Origin: Schistocephalus solidus
Lineage: Eukaryota > Platyhelminthes > Cestoda > Diphyllobothriidea > Diphyllobothriidae
DNA length: 64,000 nt
NCBI GenBank assembly: GCA_017591395.1
Contig: WEDG01000471.1
Span: 62,001 to 126,000, forward strand
Direction: 5' to 3'
In this document: piece by piece, positions 22,269 through 35,769 of the stretch
Layout of the letters: the number at the start of each line of letters is the position of its first letter
Numbering within the stretch: position 1 is the stretch's first letter
Position numbers and translations under genes: made by a program
The notes under the pieces: model-generated
Database searches by the model: none
What the model saw: only the letters and a program-made list of their open reading frames with translations
Told to the model about the DNA's origin: nothing

Positions 22269-25200
22269 AAATGCGGTAATCGATTTGGATCATGTTGTGT
22301 ACATTGTAGGCAACTTAAATAACTTGACAGATATGATGTTATATGGATGGATATCTTTAAAATTCTCATAATTAGAAACCTGGGTGTAAGTTGAGAATAC
22401 TCACGAGCCATCTAAAATTATGGGCGCAAATTCTGACAAACTAAATTGTGAGAGAAGCACTCCTGATTTCAATTACTATATTTTAGTGCCAAAAATTAAT
22501 ATAGTACACTTTAAACAGTGACCTTGAGAAGTAAGGCCCACCTATTCAAGCAAAAAACACAGTAAGGTAATCTTAGAGCGTTAAGAATAATTTAGCAGAG
22601 ATGAGGACTGAATATGCAAGGTACATGAAATCAATACAACAGTTTTGTTTCTCCGGATGGTCACATTGAAATCGAGTACCTCCCGGAAACAGCCGGCTAC
22701 CGTCTCAAACAGCTGGGATAGTAGTTCCTTGTACAAAACTTCAGCATAAGATTAAATTGCTTTCCAAGGTACTCAATCTTGACTTACTTGCACTTTCATA
22801 CTTTCGTATTATATTTGCCATGCGATTGAGTGCAGTCCCATGCATAGACTAGGTCAGACAGGAGAACAATTGAAGCATTTCAAAACTTTAATTTGAAATC
22901 TGTTTTGAATTGGGGTGAACGTATGAGGTCGTCGCATCCGACCTCGTGTTTAAGACTTCCAAACCTCATGAAAATTTAATTATGGGCTAAGAAATCAAGG
23001 ATCCCTCTTCTTCTACGACTTTGGCCTAGGCCGACTGGTGCTAGCAACAGCTGAGGCAGTGGTTTTACGGCTAACGAATCCGTTGATGTGCTGTCAGAAG
23101 ACGCCAATACAGGCGCTTTCTCTTCAGGAGCCAATGCTGATTCCAGGCGATGATCGCACATGGCCCCTACCCTCTGATGACAATTGCTCAGTGCGTGTAC
23201 TTAACAGTACTGTTCCTTCGCCATACTCGACCTACCAGCATCAATCACAGCCTACCCTATTTTCCCCTCTCTCCAAGCTCAATACCCTCCATATGCCGAT
23301 GCCACTATGGCGGCATGAGAACAGTGATTATTAAACATAAGTCATGTATAAAACCTGTACACTCTTATACGTTTATGGTCTATGTAAATCTTGAGGCCCG
23401 ATGACTTTTTACATATAGAGGTCTCTGAATGATGGCCTTATCCCGAGTAACGATTAAAATGCTTGCCCATAACATCCCTTATCACTATAATATCAAGAAA
23501 CACATCCTTCCCGCAATTAGATGCACATTTAAAATTCCGCAAAGAATTTCACTTTAAACTAGAAGACTGTTTCTCTTTTAAACTTCGTCCACTAAACTAA
23601 CGACTTTTCAATTTCGATGAAAGAATATTTGAACGCCAGTCACTTCGGAGCGGCTACCACATAATGGTCATAGATCCCACCTGCACATAACTGACACCGA
23701 TACCTACCCAGAATCACAAGAACAGGCCCTGTTTCACCGACGTTCAAGCTCTGAATTTACAGTAAGTGTAACTAGTCAGTATAGAAAAGAAACGAGCTTC
23801 AAATGAAACATTAATACATGGAAGCCACCATAATTTACACAGATCCCTGGCGAGAGGCATCACGTCTTACCGCTTTTAGAATCGGTTAACACCGGCCACC
23901 AACTGATGAATTTAACATGCCAATTTACTTATATGCAACAGTATGTTCATAAAGTTTCCTGATATGTTAGTGGCATACCCTGAATATGAAGTCGCTTATG
24001 GACAACAGGTGGGCTAATGGGACTAATCATTGAAATTCTGAACTAGGATGTGATCCTAACTGATGAGAGAGCTGGCTTTGTAAGATTGATTATCATATAG
24101 TATAATCCAAGCAGAATTCTGGCTACGAAATGCACAGTCACTAATAACGTCAACTTAATCAGTATGAGCTTTTCATTGCGTTTCACTGTTCTAATAGTTT
24201 AAAACATTTTAATATGGAAAATGCACACATATATAACTTTTCGCCCTTCGTTTTAAAAAAACCAATCCTCTTTACCATCTCCACATGAAAAGTGTGTAAA
24301 TATGGGGCTTTACGTCCATGAAATATCTGTCTCGTTGCTAAAATTCTATCCACTGTACGGGTTTCTGAACTAGGTAAAACATGGTATAACTAGCATTTAA
24401 AAATACTTGGTTTTCTTGAAATAGTTTGCAGCTTAGAGTGGAACAGTCATAAAATCAAGTAAACTTGTTCAACTTTTCTTGAAAATGGAGAACCTTTTCC
24501 GAAAAACTCGAAGGTCTGCATTCCAAAGACGTCATTCTGAGCTGATTGAAATATTTTTCTATAATGCTGCGTACTGATCCATCTTGCAACGCCACCTAAG
24601 CAATCCTTTCTAATGGAGGTCATAATCAAGACTTTTAACCAGTGTGGCAAAACCAGGTCACCTACTGTAAGTGTTAAACCTGCCACCAATTTGTGGTAGA
24701 ATTGGGGCTGTGTCAAGTGCAAAAATCAGAGTTATTCAGCTGTAATAAAAACGAATTGGTCGAACCTGAAATCAGACCAAATTTTGAACTTTGAGTACGA
24801 TTGCGAAAAAGCTGGAGGTACCTTATATCGTCCATCTTTTTTGGACTTATTAAGGATAATCTGAAAAATTGAATTTATTAGAAAACTATCTTAATCATTA
24901 CTGATAATATAAGCGGGTTTGAAGCGAAATTAAATACAGAACACATTCGTCAGCATGCACTACAAATTATTTAGTTCATTTTCTTACGTCAGTAATGTTT
25001 TTGGTTTCATATTGCAATCGGATGGTTAGTGAATAGACTTCAAAGTAAACCAGTAGTCAAAAGCATTGTCTTCTTTGCGACTTCGTTTTCTGTGCTATAA
25101 GAGATCCTCGTGTTTGCTAATGGATGCCGCCAACGAGTTGAGCTTCGATAGAGGAAAAATCGCAAACGAAAATCAGACTATCTTATGTAGACGGCTTCAG

Positions 25201-27584
25201 TGCATCTTCTGTGTTTTACTGCTTCATATAGTTTTGCTGGGATGAACTAGCATGTATCTCAGTATTAACAACGCCATATAATTCTCCTGCTTGCAGCAGT
25301 GGGGGAGTTGGCCTGATAGCAAATATTTCCAGACGTGTTAAGGAACATTAAGCAAGCTACAGATTGATGAATAAACTTCACCTGGTCGTCTTCTCGGTAG
25401 AGTTGTGCAGGGCCCTCGGAATTTTTCAGACTTGACCCACACCTACGTCCTGGGCTCAGGGATAACTAAACAAGTTATTTACGCCGGTAACAAGAAAAGC
25501 CGGGTCTCTCTTGCGTATTCTGCAAAAATGATTATTGGATACAACCTAGCTAGGTCAAACGAGTGATGCTTACGAGCCAAAGTTTGACCACAATTTGCAA
25601 TAATGCGGTTGCAGAAACCAAGCTGAGGAAAACATTATACGATCCTGAAAACTTATGCCCTTCAAGCTCAAGCTATTGACAATATCGTGAGGGGTACCAG
25701 AATATACGTACTTCTAACAAGCACGCTAAATTTGAACAGATTTTGCTCAGTTTATATTATTGAATGCCGGGTTGTAATTATATTTTATAAAAACATGCAT
25801 TCAGTAGCAAAATTCGTCTTCTTTATATTTTATACTTAAACAAATTGTACCCTTCTGTTGTAAAACCTTCTCCCTCTCCGGAATAATGTTAATCACGAGC
25901 TGTCGATACACATGCATTAAGGTTTTCCAAATTATGTACTGCTTATATTTCGTTTAGAAAATATAAACTACTTCTCTCATATATGAGGAAGACCGTACAT
26001 AGTGCTCATAAAATTTGAAATAAGATCTTGTTCATTCTAGGGTAAGTTATAAGCAACATTGATAAATTGGACAGAGATGATTCTTAATGAACAGACCTTT
26101 ATGGGCTTAAAGATCGCATAATTAGACATTTGTGCAAAACTGCAACACACATTTTCTCATATATACACTGTGAGGAAGTCAATATTTACAAAAAAAGGTG
26201 TAGAATATGAATATTTTTAAGAATTTATTTTATAAAATACATTTGAGTTGACAGGGACTTCGAAAAATCTTTTGAAAATAAGCATTAATTTTCACTGCAT
26301 CCCTCTTTTTACAGACGGTTGTCGGAAAGCTCGTTGAACCGGTGGCATAGGGATAGTTTTCAAAAATATCTTGGCATTAGGCTGCACGATATTAAATATT
26401 GCGATTGCGTTTAGAGAAGTTGTTCGAATAGAAAAAATGAAAATTCAGAATTTCGGTTGCTAGTTCATGACGAGGGCAAGTTACTGTATTTATGTCATAA
26501 AGGCAGTAGCAATACCGAAACCTGTAATGTTGTCCAGTTACTACATAGCCTAATGCAAATAAAATTTCAACGAACCTTGCCCTGCTGCAAGCATTTTCAT
26601 CCAGCTATCCTGATACATCAGATCTTTCCCACCATAGAAATCGTCGTGTTCAAAGAACAAGAAGAGTATGCGTGGGTTCGTTGAATATCTTAACGCCTTC
26701 ACCACAGGTCGGTGTGCTTTGGTCTGCGTCACATCAAGAGCATCATTTTAACGGTTAGTTGCACGTTTTTTCACTCTCTTCGGGAAGTAAAAGAAGTGTG
26801 GCAACGACGCCATAAAATACGCACTTCTAACTTCTGATAGTATTTTTCATCCAGGTTCTGCTGCTTGTGTTAACGGGCATATAGCTGTAAGGATCATTGA
26901 GAAATGTGATGTTCATTCACTAAATTCGCCAGATTTTCTAAATAGACCATCTTGATTACCCACGGTAAGTGATAATTGCAGACTCAGGACGATCAAAGGA
27001 GACTAATCTTTCGAAGGTCATCGCAGGAAAAATATAAATGCGACCGCTAACTGTCTATGAAATACAAGTGCTGCTGAAAGATAAGTGTCATTATAACTGA
27101 CTGAGGCTTTGTATGGCAGTGTGAAGACGGAGTAGCGAAATCTTTTAAGCAGTAGCTTTACTGATGATGGGTCATAAGGCACGGAATTCACAGCAGAAGT
27201 ACTTGGTTGCACAATCATTACCTGACTTCAATTTTACTGGGAGAGTGATGCTCATATAGAAAACATTCTGCATTAAATTGGGCTGGGACATTTCTTAAAA
27301 AGTGGTTGAAAGTACGGCTGCACTAGACGTCTCGTTTGCCTAAGCCATTTCTTCGAAGGCTGCATTACGAGAATCTAATATGCAATTTGAATTAACAAAT
27401 CCAATCCATGATCCCCTATAATATGGCTGGCAAAATTTAGACAGACCATGGACTCTGAAAAAAAACACGCAAAAACAGCAATGTAACCCCATAACACTGT
27501 TTAAATTCTCCTAAAATATACAAGGAAAAGAGCGCGAAAATCAAAATATGATGTACAAGTAGACTGCAAGGAGGTGGAAGTCCA
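22269..27584. other. Long non-coding region
   Basis: No domain-bearing frame and no named repeat was found. A minus frame at 26550-26732 (with LFLFFEHDDFYGGKDLMY) reads like protein and follows an AG, but could not be assigned. The plus frame at 23038-23334 is proline- and serine-rich without motif. Confidence 0.3.
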
Positions 27585-27720
27585 CGACCAAACCGTAAAA
27601 CTAAGCCTTAACTGCCAAGAATTAGTTCACAAGCTTAGGTCCTAACCATAAACCTAAGCCCTTACTCTAACCATAAACGTTATTCCATAACTGCAATTAT
27701 TAAACCTAAACCCCAATACA
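27585..27720. repeat. Degenerate CCTAA-rich low-complexity repeat
   Basis: Irregular repeats of AACCNTAA/CCTAAGCC type just outside the SINE dimer. They resemble decayed telomere-like CCCTAA units, but the period is not regular. Confidence 0.5.
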
Positions 27721-27752
27721 GGCAGAATGACATTACTGACAAAGGCAAGAGG

Positions 27753-27797
27753 GACTGGAATGGTCATTTCTGACTAATTAACTGTCATCAACTAGCC
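27753..27797 (-). ncRNA. Decayed hammerhead motif (SINE B)
   Basis: Same position in the unit as the next hammerhead, but the core reads TTGATGA and stem I has a mismatch (GGCTAG against CCAGTC). Probably inactive. Confidence 0.45.
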
Positions 27798-28059
27798 ATA
27801 CCCAACTCCACTTATTACGGCATACATGGCTCGAACTCGAGACCTGTTTGGTTAGAAGTAAAAGCTAAAGCCCACTGCACCACGAGCTCTTTATCTTGTC
27901 AGTTTCTATCAGGAATATTAGCAATGGTGTATGAGCACTCACAGATCGGTTACGGGACTTACTTGTCACGTTTTGCCTCAGGGCTCACTCTAGAGCCCCG
28001 CCAGCAGCCATAGCGGCTAGTCGTATGGGGAGAAAGACATAACCGACAAAGACAAAGGA

Positions 28060-28104
28060 GACTGGGATGGCCATTTCTGAATTATTGGCCATCATCAGCC
28101 AATC
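28060..28104 (-). ncRNA. Hammerhead ribozyme motif (SINE B)
   Basis: Stem I is GATTGG/CCAGTC, six pairs including U-G. The core CTGATGA and GAAA are intact, 10.1/11.1 is a U-A pair, and stem III is A-U/U-A around GGCC with cleavage after ATC. Stem II is weakened (TGGCC-AATA-ATTCA, a mismatch and a G-U). Confidence 0.65.
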
Positions 28105-28889
28105 ATAAGCAACGCCAGGTGTTGCTGCACTCGAGGTTTGAACTCAAGACCTGATGGGTAGAAATACAACGTTCTTATCCACTGTGCCCCAAGCTCGTTG
28201 TCTTGTCAGTTTATTTGTGGGAATATTAGCAATGAAAGACGAGTACTCATTGGCGAGTGAGTTTCGAAACTGATTGGTGAGCTGCCTAACTGTACTGGGC
28301 TTATCTCTTAGATCCCCGAGGGCTGCAGCTATATTATTGTAAACAGGGTGCAATACTTTCAGATCTGTGGCTAAAGTGCGCCAAGGAGGCCTTTAAACAG
28401 CTGTCCTTCCTATATATACTCACCAGCCAAACCCAAATGATGACCCAGAAACGATGTCAACCTACACCACACCAATTCTTGGTTTTCAAATTTAATAGCT
28501 CGCGTCGCGTACTCGCACATATACGAAGAGTTTAATCAAACAAACGGTAGCATTTCAACATTTACACAACCATTTTATGGCAGCTAGTCCTCCAAAAAGT
28601 ATCTATAATTTTGTGCTTTTGCGTGCGTTATCGCTTACCTCCAATATGCTGAAGGTATTAAGTGTTGTGAAGCAAACGTGAGGCTGCGAGGCTGACTGGA
28701 TAAATCACTGTGAAACTTGTAGTTCGAAGCGCACATAGGGCAGATGCTGTCACTGCATCTCATTTCCAAAAGTTAAGAAGAGTAAGGGTAACTTATACGG
28801 CTGCCTAGGAACGCCCCGCACACTTAACAAAGGTGGCCTTGCGATACCTTTTAGGCAAACGAAATGGTCCTGTGTCTTATCATTAAAAC

Positions 28890-29052
28890 CAACCTCAAAA
28901 ACAAAAACTCAATCTTAACCTTAAACTTCACTCTAGCCCTACCATAAACCTAAACCCTAAACGAACCCCAGTCTTGACCCTTAACGTAATTCTGTCCTTA
29001 ACCCTAACCCTAAATTTAACCCTATCCCCATCTTAATCCTAAACCTAATTTA
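28890..29052. repeat. Telomere-like CCCTAA-rich tract
   Basis: It contains TTAACCCTAACCCTAAA and many one-off variants (CCTAAACCCTAAAC, ACCCTAT). This is a degenerate interstitial CCCTAA array of about 160 bp. Flatworm telomeres use TTAGGG, so it may be an old internal telomeric tract or a chance low-complexity run. Confidence 0.55.
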
Positions 29053-30957
29053 GCCGGAATTCGGTGCAAAGCCACATGTATTGTGAGCAGTTTCTGTTAC
29101 CATGACCTCTTTTTGGCAGTTACACGAGTCATCCATACAGTTAAGATGCTATTGTACTCAGCTGTGTGACGGAGTAAGCAACTAGTTCCATTTTCGCGCG
29201 GGTAACGCCTACATCTTCATAACTTTTAAGCTCATAGATCAGAGCGAAGACCTTTAAATCCATGAGGTAAATGGGATTTGTGGGACTCTAATAGCATTTC
29301 AGTTAAGAACCCTACGAAATTCCCGTCTACAGTCTCACACCTGTGTAATAATATCTAGCCATACAATGTTAGTCATCCATGGAACATCGTCCCCTAAAAA
29401 AACATCACCTGGACTTGTGGTGGGTTCTCGTACGCTATCGATTACCCAGATAAACGCTCACACGCACGGGTAAAAGTACCGACGTGGTTTGCCTAAGCAA
29501 ACCAGAACTTGTTGCCTTCCGAAAACCCCCTCTCCATTGGCCTCTGAAATTTGTAAATTCTTTCTTTAATGGGGTGCGGTTGGAATCAATTTCCTTGAAA
29601 ATCCACTGTTGCTGCAAGGATAAGGACGAAATCTTATATTTGACTGACGTAAAAAGCACTCCAAGGCAGCCGTTTACACAAAGAAAACTCCACTAAGCAG
29701 TTTCAGGAAATTGAAACACGTACCATGTCTTAGCGTAAACGGTGAAAATGTAGTTAAACTCCGTGACAAGGAGAAGTTTCATCAACCCAGTTCGGAAGGA
29801 TCAAACTGTAGCCTAGATCACTAATGGGAGTCTAGCTGGTACGAAGCTGGCATAGATTTGATGTTATAAATAGAGTGACATAAGCGCATCCCGGTATTCA
29901 ATACCTTATACCCAAATGTGCACTAGAAACAACTCCATTGAATGACCACCTTCTGGGGATCTCAGACCAATGCCTGTCGAAAGCTTCATTCTGCAACCCT
30001 GTTGCAGTGAGTAACAGCCGAAGAACCAGAAGAGTTCAGGCCTACAATAACTTGACCTACGTAGTCCGAGGATTTTAACCGTATGCTCCACAGCAGGTCG
30101 GTGCAAGGATGGTGTCTTACACTGGATTGTACTGAGAGTATATGTTCAATGCATCTACCTCACTCTCTATTTCACTCCTCCACCTGCGCCTGGTGTCAAG
30201 AAAGAGTTCTCAGAGCTAACCAATATCCATGAAGCGTTTAACGAAGCCGATACACGCAAAATTGCATAAGTCAGTGGAAGAGATAGCTGAGAAATTATTA
30301 TGCCTAAATTCAACATGCGTGATGAAATTTCAATGACAAACGATCTCAATTCCGACCATCTAGGACTTATGGCCTCAGCTAGTAATAATCCTCGATTAAA
30401 GAGGTGGAACCATTAATTGTGATGTATAAGCGACAGTTTAGCAACTGCATCCTATCAATACTGTAACTCCTTGTGTATGAAGTACCAATATCTGATTCTG
30501 TCCATGATGATGGGTTCGAGGATGAGTCCGAAACGTTAGATGAATAACGTTCCTATACTGAGCTATTCAACTCGTTCGAACTGCATCGAGGTTCCTAGGA
30601 GATTCCTGTCCTAGATCAGTGAGCACAGCCGGATGCGGCAACGAACGTCTGAGGCTGTGAAATCGATACGAGTGTTGGAGATTAGGGGGCAGTAAGAAGA
30701 ATGTAACCTCGGAGATTTGCAGAACAACACTGTGACACCTAGACCTTTCAAAGGTACCTTTCCTGTCTACCCAAATTCGAGGTCAGAACAAGCATCGTCA
30801 GTCACATTCACATCACCCATAACACACAACTCGACTCTGGCGAACGACGATGTTCATAGTGTGCCCAAAAGCATAGCGGGCACAGGGATGTTGTGAATTG
30901 ATTCATGGTAATTATGAACTTGAGCTGCATATACCGCATTTTTACCCCCACCCCCAG
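29053..30957. other. Mostly unassigned region with one possible PLE scar
   Basis: No gene was recognised. Around 30512-30545 the phrase GAGGATGAGTCCGAAACGTT resembles the hairpin/hammerhead-like motif of PLE 3' UTRs, but no coding remnant lies nearby. Confidence 0.3.
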
Positions 30958-31112
30958 AAAATATACGGGCCCAGAGTCAAGAATGAGAGAGAGAGAGCCA
31001 AGAAGACCGGGCCAGGGTTCGGTTGCAGCGACTGTAAACGGTAAGCAGCCTGTCTACGCGTACAATAGACACAACCCAGTCCATGCAAAATGGATTAAGT
31101 TTTACCAGAAAG
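30958..31112 (+). CDS. Candidate exon, unknown gene
   Basis: A polypyrimidine acceptor (TTTTTACCCCCACCCCCAG) opens a 155-nt segment that ends at a strong donor (CCAGAAAG|GTGAGT). The frame is open throughout. It is rich in Arg and Glu at first, then reads NGKQPVYAYNRHNPVHAKW. No domain was recognised. It lies on the same strand as the receptor-like exons. Good splice sites are the only real evidence. Confidence 0.3.
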
Positions 31113-32100
31113 GTGAGTCATATCCCGACTGGCTGGGAGTGCCCTAAAAGCCACATTTAAATAAATCATTGCAGCCTTACCCTGCACCCTCATAGGACCA
31201 GTTTATCCCATCAGTTGGCAACCCTCTAAACCACGGTTGTTAGAAAACCACAGCAGTGTTCCATGGTATGAACCGTCTTTAGCATCGGGGCTCGTAATTT
31301 TCTTCGATGCACTCAACGACGAAGACGCAGACCCTGTCCCTCAAACATAGTGGACACCGCTCCAAAGTGATCCCCCTGCTAAGGAACCTTACAGATACAC
31401 CAAATAGGTTTTAGCTTTGAGCCCGTCAGTAAACTTTGCATTGCAAACCTATGCGCGCAATCAAATAAGACTTACCTTTATCGGTAAACTCTTACTATTC
31501 TGCTCGGTTGTATAAATATATTTATTTTTTTTGTCCACAGCTTTTTTTACAGGATTTAATTGAAAAATTGAGATTTTGTGATTTTGATCGGGATAAATTA
31601 CGTTTTTCCACAAGAAAACGATCAAAAATCAAAGTCCTAAAGACTACTCTTCGATTACGAACATAGAAAACAAGTAGCTCCCAATGGCGGCACCCGGGTG
31701 ATTTGGAACTGCATAAGAAGTAACTACTCCAAATGCACTTATCAGTTGGCTTCATGTTGTTCGGCCACTGTTAAACCGTTTCTCTTCATTTTCGTCAGCA
31801 TTCTAGGTAACGCACTGATAAAGTACATCCTGCCAAAGAGACAACCATACCATTAAATATTTGTTGGCATGACCATTTGCTGGCGTCCATAAACAATCAG
31901 TAAGATAGAATGAGCTAAGGCCCTTCTGGTTGGCCTGTTCAAAGAAGGTACAAAGCATTTTTTCCCTACTTTGCAAGCTGAATTTTGAGTTTGTTTGCAT
32001 TAGCACATAAACTGCACGAATTCTGGCAACTGCGTTTGACAGGTTCTTTGAAAGTTCTGTTAGACCGATGACAAAAGAAATTTCTTCACAAAATTTTTGT
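31113..32100. other. Non-coding region
   Basis: Minus frames at 31522-31755 and 31803-32006 carry no recognisable motif. Confidence 0.3.
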
Positions 32101-32106
32101 CTACTT

Positions 32107-33885
32107 TTAAGAAAAACCTAAACTGCAGCATCCTGAAAGCACCAGGCTCAACAGCGTACACCCGGGGGTGTGTCCAAGGGCGAAAAAATGCTTTGATCCA
32201 TTCCAGGCACCACCGCCGAGCCAAGGGTCAAGGCAAAGAGCCACTGACGTTGCAAGCACTGCCCTGGGTAAACTGAAAATTTCTAAACACCCATGACCTA
32301 CGAACGCAGCTGAAAAAGCGTGCACAGTTCACCGCACGGCCACGGGGCCTTTCTCATTCAGCCGGCGGTGGCATAACCCCAATCTGCTACAAAAATATTT
32401 GCAAAAGTTTTTTTTTCGTGGAACAGGTTTGAAGCAGAGCGAAAGGCTCGATTACGCACCCTCTAGTTTAAACGCCATAATCCAAAAAAATTCATCGGAA
32501 ATCAGATTGTGTTTAGAAGAGGTTGTACTATTGTTTAGCATGTGGCACAATCCAAAGACATTTCAGCCGCACCGGTATACTGGCTTTTGAATGAAGGGTT
32601 TTTGATCGGGTTTTTTGATCTGAAAAAGTACGCTCAATAAAAATGCACACCTGCTTATAAGGTGTTTTATCCACTGATTGCTGCTGCTTTATAAGTTTGG
32701 ACTTATTTTATGAAAATTATCCGAAGCATTTATTCACTTACAATCACTTTTGTAAGCAATGTAGACTTCTTCGTATTTTTCACGCAGGAAAGCATTGAGT
32801 TTTTTTTAACCAGTAAAGGGCCTCCTCAAATGGCACTGCTCGCAATGAATCTATTTGGTGCGTAGCCATTGCAAACTGGTATGCGCTGTGCATGATACCT
32901 CTTCCTGACCTTAGAAATCTAGCGTTAACCTGTAACAAAACGTACGCAGCTTGCAGTTTAGAATTACCAAGCCCAAACGAGATGACAAGTGATCTCAAAG
33001 GTATTCAGAAATTTGAAAAACAACCACATTTTTAATCATAAATTTACCCTTTCTACAAATACAGAAATATAGAGAAGACGGAATTCCCATCAAAATTGGT
33101 GCAACGAAGAATAGTTTGTTTGTGTTTTCTGTTAAACGGACCTCAATATTTACGGACCTTTAAAGTAAACGCAGCAGAGTTAGGCTGGCCTTTTGCAGGC
33201 ACACTTAAAAAGGTGAATTCCATGACGGCGTTCCAAGGTGACTGAAGTGTCTCGGCATTATCCAGCATGCTTCGCTACACTGCAGTCTCATCCAAGTAAT
33301 CCGTTCTAGCCAAAATCACATTTCAGAATTTTCATCAATGATTCCTTAACCACGCAACAAAACTGTTAACCCCGTCAATAGTGATAACAGGATTAAAAAT
33401 TTTAGTGATGGCACAGGCCCATGAGGAAGGGTCAGTTTAGGCCAAGTCCACTTTAAATTGCCCTAGGTCGTAATGCGCAGATACGATTTGAACCCCAGTA
33501 GGCATGGATTAATGTATTCCTGGTTAGCTAGGCTCCACTACATACTACTCCTAGGCAGGTAATTTGCCATGTGGTGTGTGGTAATACCAGTGTAGGTTTT
33601 GAATTCACGCAGTTGGTATGAAGCGATTAAAAAGTGTATACTTGTTGGTATTGTCGTTTCGCAAAACTCTGTTCCCTTGCAAATTTTCTGCCTTTTTGCT
33701 TTAAGCGTCTTGTACTAAGTAACCTTCAGGTTGTTGTTCCAATATTAAAGTCAGACCAGTATATCTGCCTATCTCAGCCGGGAAATGACCTGTCCACTTT
33801 ACTGCTTCTGAGGCGGGAAACTGACTCATTCAGGATCGAGTTGCGCAGTTGTGTTTTGAAGTTGTATAGGTTACGGCTATAACAT
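32107..33885. repeat. Diverged segmental duplication, copy 1
   Basis: It matches 34080-35765 in direct orientation at an offset of about 1,945-2,000 bp. The best block is 32165-32275 versus 34125-34235, including GATCCATTCCAGGC and GCCACTGACGTTGCAAGC. Further matches are at 33250-33300 (GCATTATCC...CATCCAAGTAAT) and 33660-33740. No functional coding region was recognised in either copy. About 33490-33610 is probably a heavily decayed SINE equivalent to the one in copy 2. Confidence 0.7.
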
Positions 33886-34079
33886 GAAATTTTCTTCACA
33901 GAAAACAGCAGTCACTGAAGCTCCTGCCTACGTGTTAGTTGATGTCATTGCAGAACAGAGTATTTTTTTTTGAAAATCCACAGTGATTTTCTTTTCGGAA
34001 TACTCCATACTTCCTTTATGATTAGGCATTGGCCTGACAAATGCAACGGTTTGACATTTGTGTCCATAAAGCCCTGAAC

Positions 34080-35765
34080 TGCAGCAGCACGGAAGCACTG
34101 CTTTGACAGCATAAGCGCCGGGAGGTGTGTCCAAGGGCGAAAAAAACTCTTTGATCCATTCCAGGCCCCACCGCCGAGCCAAGGGTCAAGGCAACGAGCC
34201 ACTGACGTTGCAAGCACTGCCCTGCGTAAATTGAACATATCTTAAAACCCATGGTCTGTGAACGCAGACTGAAAAGCGTGGGAAATCAGGATGGCTGTGA
34301 GGCCTTTTGCATTCAGCGGGCAGTAGAATAACTCCAATCAGCTAAAAAATATTTTAAAAAGTTTTTTTTTTCTATGGAGCAATATTGAAGCAGAGCAAAA
34401 TACTAGATTAGGTAGCCTGCAAGTTTGAACGTCAAACTCACAAAGCTAATCTGAAATGAGATTTTGGCTAGAAAGGATCATTTAGATGGGGATTTATAAG
34501 TGCTTATTTTGCATTGCGAACCAATGTTATTTCATTCACATCAAGACGATGTTTCATGGACGATTTCTTCACAGTTGAAAAAATCTCACCTAATAACAGT
34601 TAAAAGTTACATATAATGGGTTTCCTCAACTGATTTTCTGGGCTTTATAAATTGGACCTTTTTTATAGAAGAAACAGACATATGCTATATTGATATTTTT
34701 TGGAAAACGTAGATTTTTGAGCTGTCACTCAAAAAGGGGTACATTTGGTTTGGCAATATTAACAATTTTGATATTTTAAGACTGCGAAAGACTTGTTTAA
34801 ATAGCCAGGACATCTGCATGGTGCATATCCATTATAAGATCTTATAAACTCTGTAAACTGACTCCTCATTAGCCAAGAAGAATACAGTTAACGTTTAGCA
34901 ATACCAAACGAATTTGAAACGGCAGTCGATTTAATCATATTGGGAAATCAAAAACAACTTCGCACAATTCTAAGCTATATTTTCCCCTCAAACAGAATTG
35001 CAAGAAGTCCTTAAATAAGGACAATAATGATTCTCATGCAATTTTTTCTAGTACATTTACCTGAAGTTTTACCAACCCTGGAAATCAATAAATCAAATGA
35101 ATATAAGGTAGCTGGTCAGTAAACGTTAAATATGCTTTGTGCAAGAAAACAAACGGAGGAGAATTCACTGGTGGCATACCAAACTGACTAAAATGTCGTG
35201 GCATTATCCTGTATGCTTAGCTATACCGCAGTGTCATCCAAGTAATCTATTCTAGCCAAAAACAAATTTCACAATTCCGTTGAATGATTGATTTGATACT
35301 CCACATACTGCAAATCATGTTGAAAGGGATAATATTGGTCAGAATTGTAGTGACGGGACGGGTCCAAGAGTAAGTGTCGGTTTTGGTCAGGTCCGATTGA
35401 GATGACCCTTGGCCAGACTGCACAGACAAAATGCGAACCCAACGAGGGATTGGTTACTGTGTTCTGGCTTCTAAGCCGTCATCAGTCAGTCAAACCCAAT
35501 CCCAAGTGTGGAACACCTGGGATTTGAATCTACGACCTTTGGTCATTGATTCAAACTCTCTACCAATGAACCGCAAGTTCCTTTTCCTGTCGGTTGTAGA
35601 TCTTGAGTGTAAGCAGACAGCAGTAACCAGTTAAATGCAGACACCTGTGGGCAGCGTCGTTCCACAAAACTCTGCCGTCGCCGTTTAGTGTCTTGCTCTG
35701 AGTAATGTTGAAGTTGATGTTCAGATTTTCAAGGGAAACCAATCTAGGCAGTTGATCATGGCAGG
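34080..35765. repeat. Diverged segmental duplication, copy 2
   Basis: Partner of 32107-33885. It includes a hammerhead-SINE head at 35459-35595. The corresponding, more decayed sequence in copy 1 suggests that the SINE predates the duplication. Confidence 0.7.
35459..35600 (-). repeat. Hammerhead SINE fragment (subfamily A head)
   Basis: Minus-strand copy with the T-arm (GGGATTTGAATC on the plus strand), the CCCAAGTGTGG hairpin and CTGATGA. The ribozyme is truncated after stem II, where GAAA has become GAAC. The head sequence around CGCAAGTTCC marks its 5' end. Confidence 0.65.
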
Positions 35766-35769
35766 TAGA

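Larger units (their letters stand above)
27721..28345 (-). repeat. Hammerhead SINE subfamily B, head-to-tail dimer
   Basis: Two units in the same (minus) orientation with equivalent bases 307 bp apart (27754 and 28061). Each has a tRNA-like head on the minus strand ending in a CAAGCTCG/GAGCTCG acceptor-like end, a box B-like T-arm, the ribozyme domain and the B tail (GGGGCTCTAGAGTGAGCCC-type). The junction is seamless, so this is a tandem dimer and not two independent insertions. The copies have diverged from each other and from the consensus. Confidence 0.75.

Noticed and set aside
26550..26732. Minus frame with LFLFFEHDDFYGGKDLMY
   Set aside because: Reads like protein, but no family was recognised and the donor is weak. 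Left as part of a non-coding region.
28890..29052. A true chromosome end
   Set aside because: The CCCTAA units are too degenerate and are flanked by ordinary repeat-rich sequence on both sides.
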